64,000 nucleotides of DNA from Daucus carota subsp. sativus (taxonomy: Eukaryota > Streptophyta > Magnoliopsida > Apiales > Apiaceae). Both the position numbers and the translations under genes were made by a program. Shown one piece after another: positions 11,250 to 20,530 of this stretch. The notes beneath the pieces were generated by a model. The model had not been told where the DNA came from. It did not search any database and saw only the letters and a list, made by a program, of their open reading frames with translations. The stretch is from contig NC_030382.2 of the NCBI RefSeq assembly GCF_001625215.2, positions 49,503,364 to 49,567,363 on the forward strand, read 5' to 3'. Numbering within the stretch: position 1 is the stretch's first letter; each line of letters starts with the position of its first letter.

Positions 11250-14200
11250 AAACGTAGGCTGATCTTCATCAGCTAGCTGCCTCATCTCCGGGACATCTTT
11301 TAGTGATGGAGGGCCACAAAGTCCTATGTTCCCATATGCGGAAGAGTTAAATCCTTGCAGCCAAGTTCCTGATAGAATTCTCCCCGAAAAGGAGTTTGAG
11401 AGATCTAGATGACCAAGAAAATGTAATCCAGACATACTTCGAGAAATTTTGCATGAAAATTTATTTCTAGACAAATCAAGGCTTTCTAACATTTTCAATC
11501 TGCCAATATAGTGGAACTATTCCAAAAAATTTATTTCTGGAATATATTATATCCTGACATTTATAATTCTTGTTATCTCGATGGGAATTACCCCTGTTAT
11601 ATGACTGGATGAAAGATTTATCATCTTCTGATAAACAAAGTTTCGCCCATACTCAAACTCCTGACCTTTCCAAGCAGCCGATGAAGTATCAGCAAATGAT
11701 GCTGTTGGAGCTAAATAGCTAATGCATTTGTAGAATTGTAGATTTGTAGAAATGCATGGTGATATTAGTTCCCTTTTTCGTCAAAGTTGTACGGTCACCA
11801 AAGCATGGAGGAAGAATGCCCGAAATATGCTTTATTGAAAGGTTTATACAATAAAGATCTGGTAGATGGCATAGCTGATAAGGCATGCTTCCATGGAATC
11901 TTAGAATCAGAGCATATAGATGTATTAGATCCATGCAGGTACCTTTCCTGATAGCCTATTTAACCCAAAATCAACAAAAACAAGGTTTGTTCAGTGTCTG
12001 AAATTCCCCACAAAAACTATTTTACGTAAAATCAACATTTGCAGAGAAACTAAGACCCCCATAGACAAAGGATTCTGCCAGAAGAATTTTATATCCTAAA
12101 TTGAGAAACACTAAATCTTAAAATTTAAAATATACCCATGCATCAGGAAGCGAACCAGACAATGAGTTTGTGCACGAGATCAAGAAAGCTCAAAGACATG
12201 TCTTCAACTACAGCTAAGAAAAAGGTGGTCCTGAAAACATATTTCGAGAGACATTAATTCTTGAACATTGTGAAGGAATGACAGATATTGGTCATTAAAA
12301 ATAATCTGAACTCAAATCAAATTACCTTGAAATGGAATTTTACAGAGGCAAATTTGCACCTTATTTTGCTGGCAAAAATTCAACATTTCTATAGTGCTTG
12401 AGAAGTTCTAGAACCACAGGGGGATGGTATCTGAAATTTGGCTGTCTGAGAAATCAAGACTGTAAAAGTTCTTCGATTTCAAACCAATCAAGAAATTTAG
12501 GCCCCAGCTTGCAAGATGCCAAAGAAAGTTTACGAGGTTGGAAAGGGAAAAACCATTTGAGCTTATTTCAAATGTCAAAGAGTTATATAATGCATTTATC
12601 TCCACTTAATTGGATAGGTTGGACCAATGAATTTCAGGATAGTGCTTTGTATTGAATTTGTTGATATATATCCAGCAGGTTAAGATTGGTGAGTTGTCCT
12701 ATTGATTGAGTTTCCCATTCAGTAAGTTGATTCCCTTTAAGTAGCAAGCTACACAAAGATAGACCTCCTGTAAAATCAGGAAGACCTCCAAAAAAAATTG
12801 TTATCATTAATATAACTGAACGAAGGATAAAACCCCCGTAAAATTAGGTAAATAGCCTGTGAGAAAGTTATATGACAAATCCAAGGAGTATAGAGCTCAA
12901 TTGTGCAATAAATCCAAGGAGTATAGAGCTCAATTGTGCAATAAACGTTTTAGAAGATATGTATTCAAGTTATTATGATGGACATCCAAGTTTCCTAGGT
13001 ATAGAAAGTTTTCCCATGTGATATCAGACACACACCCAGTAATCTGGTATTCTGGTTATCATATATCAATAGCATTTGTAAGTTATCCTCAGAAAACACA
13101 CTAAGAAGATTATGAAGATTTCTGGTGTGACTGTTAGAACTGAAATCTATATATTCAATCTGGGTAGCTTTCTAAAAGAATTTGGAACCACGCCATGAAG
13201 CTGATATTCAGAAAGATAAAGGGTAGAAATAGAGGAAGACATATGAGTTGGAAAGATGTAGACATGCTGTTTGTTAGCTTACACCTATTTAGTTATAGAA
13301 TTGACAGCAGCCAAAGCCTCTGAATTAGGTTACCGAGTCATTGGCAGTTGATACCACTCAAATCAACTTCTGTCAAAGATGATAATTTAGACAACCAACC
13401 AAATATGCTACCTTCTAGAACACCATTGTATCCAAGATCAAGATGCTCCAATTTTAAAAAATAACCAAGCTGATTTGATTTCTCCTGTAAAATGGCTTCT
13501 TGAAAGATCAAGGTATCTTAAGCTGATGAACGATGCAATAAATTTTGGTGCAGGACTTGAATCAAAAGAATAATAGCTGAGACCTAAATGATTCAGCCAG
13601 GAGAGATTAGCAAGCTGATTTGGAATTGTTCCTGGAAACTAGTTGTTGGAAAGATTAAGGTATGTTAAGCTGGTGAGAGATATGATGAAGTTTGGAATAG
13701 GAAATGTGGACTCATATGAAGTACCAGAGCTAAGATCTAGATGCATTAAGCATTTAAGCTAGAGAGATTCCCAAGCGTATCCAGAATTGAATGGAAATAA
13801 TGAGATCCAGATGATTTAACTTGGAGAGAGTTCCAAGCTGAGGTGGAATTGCTACTCCACAATAAGCAAGTGAAAGATAAAGGTAAACTGAATTTCACTC
13901 TACCTATGAAACTCGGAATGGACTGTCCTCCAAAGACATTCGAACAAAGGTCCAGGTACTTTAGATTCTTTAAATAAACAATGAAGCACTTAAATTGCAT
14001 GGTATCCTTAAAAAGAAAAATAGTCATTTAGCAAAAAAAAAAAAAATAGTTAACAGTAACAGAAGAAGGATAATGAACAGCTGAAAGTTGAAGGTGAGTA
14101 ACATGACCGATGAGGTTGTGCACTTACTTTGAAGGTTGTGTCTCGACTGGCAGCAATCTTGCTTGCTTCCCCTGTAGAAAGTACACCGTATGTGTCTACA

Positions 14201-14330
14201 AGACCTCATTTAATCTCGAGCATCGCTTGCCTCTCTATTTCAATGCACTTGCTCTCCTCCGTCTTTCTGCTGGAATCTTTCGACTGATTCCATTCCTGAT
14301 GTCAATATCATTTTCATGCATAACATCAGT
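11250..14330 (-). pseudogene. decayed LRR receptor-like protein gene (EIX/Cf type)
   Basis: Minus-strand relic readable in order. The N-terminal LRR cap is near 14080-14290 (conserved CIEIERQAML and a GLVDTYGVLS-like stretch in broken frames). LRR pieces follow near 13950 (LKNLKYLDLCSNVFGG), 12410-12600 (LYNSLTFEISSN, SQISDTIPLWF) and 11740-11930 (YQLCHLPDLY, HISGILPPCFG). The C-terminal cap is at 11290-11490 (GLCGPP, ADEDQP). Many frame changes and stops make it a clear pseudogene. An exact 33-bp tandem duplication sits at 12877-12942. Intact family members are cell-surface immune receptors without a kinase. 14331-15190 holds nothing I recognise. Confidence 0.85.
12877..12942. repeat. 33-bp tandem duplication inside the LRR relic
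   Basis: The segment beginning AAATCCAAGGAGTATAGAGC is repeated twice with a 33-bp period and no differences over the unit. That equals 11 codons and suggests recent slippage in the dead gene. Confidence 0.8.
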
Positions 14331-15190
14331 TTACAGAAGTGGAAGGAATGAGTTATTATTGTCGAGGCCATTATTTTTGATAATTGAAACTGGAGCATTC
14401 AAAGATTGGAAGCGAAGTAGGGATACCTATGAAATCTAAGAAATGGTTCAGATTCTTTGATTGCAAATGCAGAAAGGTAGGAAAGTTAGAACAGTAAAAT
14501 TAAAATCTAAAAATCGAGAATTCCAAAGGAATTAACAGTAGGAACCTGGCTGTGCAGAATAATTTGATGGTAGGATATAGATAAGGAGAAAGGTCTAATG
14601 CAAAGAGATGGAGCATGAGTAAAGGCCAAGTTAGGAACGATATGGTAGTTAACAGTGGGAATTTAGCATGGTGAAAAGATGGGAACATCACCACTTTAAC
14701 AGACGGATTCAACTTCGGAAATAAGGAGGAATTTGCAGGAGGATTAAGCTTCCATTCAAGTTGTCTGACAAGAATGCAAGCTGATCACAAAATCAAATGT
14801 TTTCCGGCTGATTTCCCAACTTGTCTAAGTACTTAATTTTCTTCTTAGCTTGCAAACAAGAATGAAGACCAATTTTAGATCTCCAGGAATTCAAACATAT
14901 TTAGATTTGCTGGTATAGAGAATGTTAATCATATATTTATTTTATTTTATCTATTTATGCATTGTGCAGTGTATATAAAGTTTCCTTGGTAAGTAAGTAG
15001 TGCATTACTTACTAAATGCTTTCTTTGTTTATTATTCACTTCCACATTTGCTTGTTAAACAAATAACAATTGTCCTGTGTACAGATGATACGTATAATCA
15101 AAATTGTTGCTGTAGCATAAAAAAATTTAATATGCCATTAAAACTGATACAGTGAATGAGTAAATAACACCCTAGCAAAGCAAATTACGC

Positions 15191-15214
15191 GGGGGGGGGG
15201 GGGGGGGGGGGGGG
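15191..15214. repeat. run of 24 G
   Basis: 24 consecutive G in otherwise AT-rich DNA. The length may be inexact, as such runs are hard to sequence. Confidence 0.9.
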
Positions 15215-15262
15215 TGGTAATAGCTGAAATGGCAAATCTGGGTTCGAATCCCGGCTGTGATA
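15215..15262 (+). repeat. tRNA-like scrap (A-box and B-box motifs close together)
   Basis: Just after the G run are TAGCTGAAATGG (15221-15232), which fits a polymerase III A box, and GGTTCGAATCC (15241-15251), a perfect B box / T-arm, followed by CGG. Only 8 bases separate them, against roughly 30-40 in a tRNA, so the anticodon arm is missing. It is best read as a tRNA-pseudogene or SINE-head remnant, not a tRNA. Confidence 0.5.
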
Positions 15263-15265
15263 ATG

Positions 15266-15750
15266 TTTTTATATAACCTTTGTTCTTGTTAGCTTATTAT
15301 TCATGCAACTCGGTTGATTTCAAAATCTAATTAAACCAAAAAAAATTATTCACCATCTGCGCTCCTCGTAACTTGTATGATCTCTCAAACTAGTATTTTT
15401 TTAATATAACCTTTGTCCTTAGCTTATTATGCATGCAACTCGGTTAATTTCAAAATCTAGCTAAACAACCAAAAAAATTATTCATGCATCTCCGCTCCCT
15501 GTAGCTTGTATGATCTCTCAAACCAAAAAACAGAAAATGGTCACTCGGTCAAAACTAATTAGTAAAGGGCTGCGGTAATTTTTAATATAACCTTTGTCCT
15601 TGTTAGCTTATTATTCATGCAACTCGGTTAATTTCAAAATCTAATTAAAAAATTAAAAAAATTATTCATGCATATCCGCTCACTTGTATGATCTCTCCGA
15701 TCAAAAAACAGGAAATGGCCACTCGGTCAAAACTAATGAGTAACGGTTGT
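15266..15750. repeat. three tandem copies of a 130-180 bp repeat
   Basis: Copies start near 15266, 15398 and 15578. Each begins ATATAACCTTTG and continues with CATGCAACTCGGTT, TTTCAAAATCTA, ATTATTCA, a CCGCTC-like stretch and TTGTATGATCTCTC. The last two also share GGTCAAAACTAAT. The first copy is shorter at its right end. No coding frame. Confidence 0.8.
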
Positions 15751-15855
15751 TCCCCACTCCCCGTAGCTTTGCTTTTCTTTTCGTAACAGTGTTTGGAAAC
15801 ATTATTTGATGACGCAAACAAATTAGGAAAAAAACTGAAAAAGGGAAGAAAAAAA

Positions 15856-16077
15856 ATTGAGGGAGTGTCGAACCTGACCAACAGGATTTGAGGCACAAGA
15901 ACCAACCTTACAGCCAGTCGAAAGGGATCATTAGGTCCACCAGCAGGGGAGGGCACATGAACCAGAGGTGCACCGAGTGAATCACCTGGTTTATAATTCA
16001 ACTCCATGTAACCGGAGCAAGGTTAGGGTCACCCGGGCCATCATGTGTTCCTCTGTCCCTTACCCACACTCCCTCAG
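15856..16077. repeat. GC-richer core repeat, right copy
   Basis: Near-identical partner of 8869-9085, differing by scattered substitutions and a few small indels. It lies about 1.5 kb beyond the 5' end of the LRR relic, in the same order as in the left duplicon. Confidence 0.7.
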
Positions 16078-17068
16078 AGTTGTACAATTATCATTGCATA
16101 ATATAAACACTTCTTTAATTATTCATCTCCTCAATAAGGGACAACTATTAATCGATTTTAATTAAGGGTTTTAAACTTTAAATATCAAACAAAAAACAAC
16201 TACTTTAAACTCATATTATATCATCACGCCAATTGCTTTATGTAAAATGCATCATGATTCATGTGTATATACATACTATACATACTTGATATCGGAGAGA
16301 TTGAAGAATAAAATTGGCTGGTGCTGTTGGTAGAAGTTGCTGATATGATTCCGGCAGTGTATTCCGGCGAACTTGCGGGAACAATCATCAGAGATCGCGA
16401 CTATGGATGACGAGCATTTTTACATCACCCCAGTGGCCCAGCCCCAGGTGTGTAGCTGCGGAAATATAAATATTTAGTAAATAATTTTAATGACATATTC
16501 ATTACTTTATACTAGTTTTCTATACCTCATCGAACACCGCACCTGGTCACATTTATATATTTTATTTAACTCTTCTTTTGTTTTAATTATTTTCGAACCT
16601 TTTTAAACATATATAATAGATCGTATTTAAAATAATATAATTTATAAAATGTATATCATGTAACTATTTAGAATCTAAATTTTAATTTAATGTAAGAAAC
16701 TTTTTAATTATTATTAATTTGTATATAATATATTCCTATTAAAGGATAAACATAATTTAAAATAGACGGAATATTACAACAATTATATATAATATCAATA
16801 AAAATTGTTATTTATGGAAGTTATATTTAAAGACAATACATATTTACAATTTTAAAAAATATTTAATAAAATAATTATTTTATATATAAACACTTGATTT
16901 GATATACATCAAAAATTTAAAGTTATTAACAAATTATTTACTTATATAATAAAAATATATTTGAAAATGCGTCATTAGACTGTCAATGCCTTGCACCATT
17001 TTCTTACGATGTCTTTTAAAATATATTTTTTTTTAAACTCTAAAACATAAATTTATTTTCAATTTTTT
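16078..17068. repeat. right arm of the tandem segmental duplication
   Basis: Collinear with 9086-10043 through the exon-like relic (16285-16420) and the AT-rich tail. Similarity ends near 17068. With the core repeats about 6990 bp apart, the two blocks are a tandem duplication. The left block lacks most of the LRR gene body. 17069-17514 is AT-rich with no supported feature. Confidence 0.7.
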
Positions 17069-17514
17069 TTAATAGAAGGAGATATTCAATAAATAACAGG
17101 CATCTACAAAAATGATCGAGTCGATCAAACATATAATAAATTAAAATGCCTCTCTTCATATCTAGACAAATAAGCCGGTTGTAATTGACGATGGTATATG
17201 TGTTTCATTTCAAATTATGAATTTCAGCCGAGCTAATATAATATGATTTGAGGTGTCATTTCAAATACTTAGCTTAATACTAGTATTTGAATATATTAGA
17301 TTTTAAATAAAATTTAAATCCAATTTTTTTATGTATCCAAATATGTCACTTGATCAAATTTAAAATTTCCAAATAAAATTCAAATTTTCAAACCGGCCAT
17401 AATATTATTAAAGCATGGATTACATGTTAAAATAAAAAAATTTACTCAAAAAGAAGAGACCGGGAGGTATGCATGGTGTTGTACATAATTGTGTAAAGTA
17501 ATTCATATCTAAAC

Positions 17515-17581
17515 GTTTGCTAATTTTGTGGCAAAAAAAAAAGTTTGCTAATTTATGGGGAAAAAAAAAGGTTTGCTAATT
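17515..17581. repeat. 28-bp tandem repeat with A-run spacers
   Basis: GTTTGCTAATT occurs at 17515, 17543 and 17571. It is separated by two 16-base spacers, TGTGGC plus ten A and ATGGGG plus nine A and G. Either one small poly-A insertion was then tandemly duplicated, or two insertions hit the same site. Confidence 0.7.
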
Positions 17582-17675
17582 CGATAAAAATACTCAACAG
17601 GCTCCCCCCCTCTCTCAGTGTCTCTCTCTCCCATTTGATTAAATTCACTAATTCAGATCTTCAAATGAAATTAAC

Positions 17676-18135
17676 GGGGTGTATTCGATTGGGATTTTAA
17701 TGCATTGTTTTTAGTCTATGGATTTTAATGGATTGTATGGGATTTTGATTTTTTGCGGATTCTTGATGAAATGTCGCAGAGTTGATAGGATTTAGGTACA
17801 ATGCTTCAAAATCCCATTGAATTTGGTGGGATTTCAAAAAACTTAAAATACACTGAAGAATGCCACAAAATCCATCATTTTATGAAATGAAAAAAAATCC
17901 ATCAGCATTTGAATACCATCAGATTTTAATGGATTTTAAACAATCCCAATTGAATACCATCAGATTTTAAAGCATTATTTAAAATCTCAATTGAATACCA
18001 CTAGATTTTGTAGCATAGTTTAAAATCCCAATTGAATACCTCAAGATTTTAATGGATTTCAAATAATCCCAATCGAATACCCTCGGATTTCATGAATGCA
18101 AAAAAATGCTTTAAAATCCCAATCCAATACACCCC
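17676..18135. mobile_element. MITE with GGGGTGTATT inverted ends
   Basis: The left end GGGGTGTATTCGATTGGG and the right end (reverse complement GGGGTGTATTGGATTGGG) match over 25 bp with one difference. The 460-bp interior is non-coding and full of short 'AATCCCAATTGAATACC' repeats on alternating strands. TAA occurs near both edges, which would suit a PIF/Harbinger-type 3-bp duplication, but the spacing is off by one base. A diverged relative is at 62983-63480. Confidence 0.8.
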
Positions 18136-18180
18136 TGTAAGTTCTCCATGCCACAAGTGTAATACTCAAAGATTCCTAAA

Positions 18181-18495
18181 CTTCGGTGCCAGTGCTTATT
18201 CTGATTTACTGTGTTTCCTTATTTGCTTCACATTGTTAATGCTTCGGTGCCAGTGCTTATTCTGGTTTACTGTGTTTCCTTATTTGCTTCACATTGTTAA
18301 TGCTTCGGTGCCAGTGCTTGATTCTGGTTTACTGTGTTTCCTAATTTGCTTCACATTGTTAATGCTTCGGTGCCAGTGCTTTATTCTGGTTTACTGTGTT
18401 TCCTAATTTGCTTCACATTGTTAATGCTTCGGTGCCAGTGCTTGATTCTGGTTTACTGTGTTTCCTAATTTGCTTCACATTGTTAATGCTTCGGC
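18181..18495. repeat. minisatellite, 61-62 bp unit, five copies
   Basis: CTTCGGTGCCAGTGCTT starts at 18181, 18242, 18303, 18365 and 18427, with a truncated sixth start at 18488. Units are nearly identical, differing by single-base indels. A period not divisible by three makes the open frame across it meaningless. It lies about 250 bp past the stop of the zinc transporter gene. Confidence 0.9.
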
Positions 18496-18749
18496 TAAAG
18501 GGTTTGAACCTGACTATATGTTTGCAAATTTGGCTTACCAAGTTAAATGCAACTGCAATTCACAATCATTGAATTTAAAAGATTTCCAGGTATATATGCT
18601 ATGCTATCCGATAAAACGTGGATTATGAATATGAATATTTTCCTGGTCCGACAACATCAGAGAATAAGAGCAATGTTCAAGGTCTAATATGGAACACATA
18701 TGTTAAAATACAATGAAAGACTGGAAACAAAAGACAAGGAAGAGCAATT

Positions 18750-20105
18750 TCACCCTTCTTCAATTTGTATAGTTACATGGTCAATTCCGTATGATGTTTG
18801 GCAGTAATCCGCAAGTTTATGAATGGTTTCGTTTACACTAACTCCAGCCTCGACTATTACATGACAGGCTAATACAGTTTTCCCAACTGTTAATGCCCAA
18901 ACATGCATATCATGAACATCTATAATTCCGTCCATACATTTTAGGTCCTCTTTTAAACGATCAACATCTATTTCACTCGGTGTACTTTCTAATAATATAC
19001 AAAAAATACTTCTAAGCATGGGTATAGTACTACTTAAAGCCACGACTGCAAAGATGAGTGTACAGATTAGGTCAACCACTAACCAGGTTGGTTTTGCCCA
19101 TATGATTACTCCAGCGATCATAACCCCAATGGTTTGAATCAAATCAGTGATGATATGCAAGTAAGCGCCTTGAATATTAATATTCAGTTTTCTGCTCTTC
19201 ACCGGGGAATTTGGCACCAGACCAGTGATCTCTTCTTCAGTCCATTCGCATGATTCAACTCCATGATGACCATTTTCAGATTCATTGCAGGTACTATGAG
19301 CGTGATCAGGATTATAATTGGGACCCTGATCATAATCGGGATTGCCACTATGACCATGATCACGACTCCAACTGTGAGTATGACCATCATGATTGTGACT
19401 GTGAGTATGACTATGACCTTCATCATGACTGTGATTGCTCTCATGACCAGGATTGTGTCTGTTAATGTGTATGTGGCTGTGGTCGTGACTGTGATGGTGA
19501 TTATGTCCGTGACCGTGCCCATGACTGTGATCGTGGCTGTGACCAAGCCAGAGCACCATTACAAGGTTTATCACACAACCAACAGTAGCAACTATAAACA
19601 TGAGTTTGCCATTTACCGCATCCTTTTTGTGAAGCATTCTATCTACTGCAGCATATATTAAGGTCCCAGATGTGAACCAAATAAGTTGCACAGATAAGAA
19701 CGCCCCCAAAACTTCAAGACGGTGGAAACCAAAAGAATGCTGCGACGTTGCTTCCCATCCAGATGCTAAGACAGTAAAGAGAGAAATCGAGAATCCGGCA
19801 ATGTCAGTCAGCAGATGGGCAGCATCAGTAAGCACTGCAAGGCTATTGGCTTTTAAACCTCCAACGATCTCTACTAACATGGCAATTAGAGCAACACATA
19901 TAAGCACACCAAGCTTAGTTGCAGACTTTGATCTTTCTTCTGCATCAGACAAACTGAACTCCGCCTTCAAGAAAGAGCAAACAGTGCACGATAATGGCAG
20001 TGCCTTAGAGGACACTTCGATTCCTTTTGGCGATTCAGCAACTTCCAGCTCGTATTCTCCTGTCGCAGGAACTATTTGGTGTTCCATCTGCTCACAATTC
20101 AGCAT
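18750..20105 (-). CDS. metal tolerance protein, vacuolar-type zinc transporter (CDF/MTP, MTPB1-like)
   Basis: Single-exon frame of 451 aa starting at the ATG at 20105 (MLNCEQMEHQ; a second ATG gives MEHQ). Six membrane spans are visible, with the metal-binding HxxxD pairs H97-D101 (HLLTD) and H317-D321 (HIITD). Between spans 4 and 5 lies a long His-rich loop (about 189-282), typical of Zn-CDF proteins. The C-terminal cytoplasmic domain includes HDMHVWALTVGK and ends HVTIQIEEG. Known for the family: Zn2+/H+ antiport, usually into the vacuole. PLSC near residue 37, SFGFHRLEVLGAFLSVQLIW and the NINIQGAYLH stretch are closer to Arabidopsis MTPB1 than to MTP1, by memory. An intron-like gap in the leader (20127-20468) resembles the 5'UTR intron of relatives. 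Confidence 0.93.
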   Translation of the reverse strand: MLNCEQMEHQIVPATGEYELEVAESPKGIEVSSKALPLSCTVCSFLKAEFSLSDAEERSKSATKLGVLICVALIAMLVEIVGGLKANSLAVLTDAAHLLTDIAGFSISLFTVLASGWEATSQHSFGFHRLEVLGAFLSVQLIWFTSGTLIYAAVDRMLHKKDAVNGKLMFIVATVGCVINLVMVLWLGHSHDHSHGHGHGHNHHHSHDHSHIHINRHNPGHESNHSHDEGHSHTHSHNHDGHTHSWSRDHGHSGNPDYDQGPNYNPDHAHSTCNESENGHHGVESCEWTEEEITGLVPNSPVKSRKLNINIQGAYLHIITDLIQTIGVMIAGVIIWAKPTWLVVDLICTLIFAVVALSSTIPMLRSIFCILLESTPSEIDVDRLKEDLKCMDGIIDVHDMHVWALTVGKTVLACHVIVEAGVSVNETIHKLADYCQTSYGIDHVTIQIEEG

Positions 20106-20530
20106 CAAAAATCATATTTCAATATACTGCAAAAAAATGAACACCCAGTTTTAGGTACCAAATTGAAGAATGCCATCATATTTGAAGCTCAAAATTCAGA
20201 CAATTAGAAAGTTCTCATAAGTGTAAGAAGACGCCTTGTTAGCCTTTTACTATCATCATTAATTTACCATCGTATAAACATAAAGATTTTACCCCCAAAA
20301 AAGAACCTAATTTATGAACATTTTAAGAATAACCAACTAATTAAAAAAAAACATTATTTTCACGTAACCTCAAATTGAGTGGCTCAATAAAAACATAACA
20401 CATTCAGAGATTAAATAGAAAAATAGAAAAATGCAAGCAATGAAAGAATAAATGAAGAAGAGAAATACCTAAAAGTTGAAATCAAGAAAGTGCTTGAGAA
20501 ACCCAGAGTATATATGCGTGTATTTAAGCT
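20106..20530 (-). promoter_or_regulatory. leader and promoter of the zinc transporter gene
   Basis: Minus strand: a donor AG|GTATTT at 20468/20469 and an acceptor TTGCAG|TATATT at 20127/20126 suggest a 342-bp 5'UTR intron. TATA-like ATATATA lies at about 20508-20516. The transcription start is not determined. Confidence 0.5.

Noticed and set aside
14010-14060. A further minimal poly-A insertion in the LRR relic
   Set aside because: The A run is present, but the flanking repeat (AAAAATAGT) is short and A-rich, so it could be chance.
15215-15262. Functional tRNA gene
   Set aside because: A and B boxes are only 8 bases apart; the anticodon arm is absent and no acceptor pairing is visible.
15266-15750. 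CRISPR-like or satellite array
   Set aside because: Plant nuclear DNA, only three copies, unequal unit lengths and no short-repeat/spacer pattern.
18092-18406. Open frame with repeated CFLICFTLLMLRCQC-like peptide
   Set aside because: It runs through the 61-bp minisatellite; the period is not a multiple of three and the peptide changes frame between units.
19199-19661. Open frames rich in Met/Ile/Val/Thr or Asp/Tyr/His on both strands over the zinc transporter
   Set aside because: They are alternative-frame readings of the repetitive His-rich loop codons, not genes.
20106-20108. Start of the zinc transporter one codon earlier
   Set aside because: That codon is TTG; the ATG at 20105 is the first standard start.
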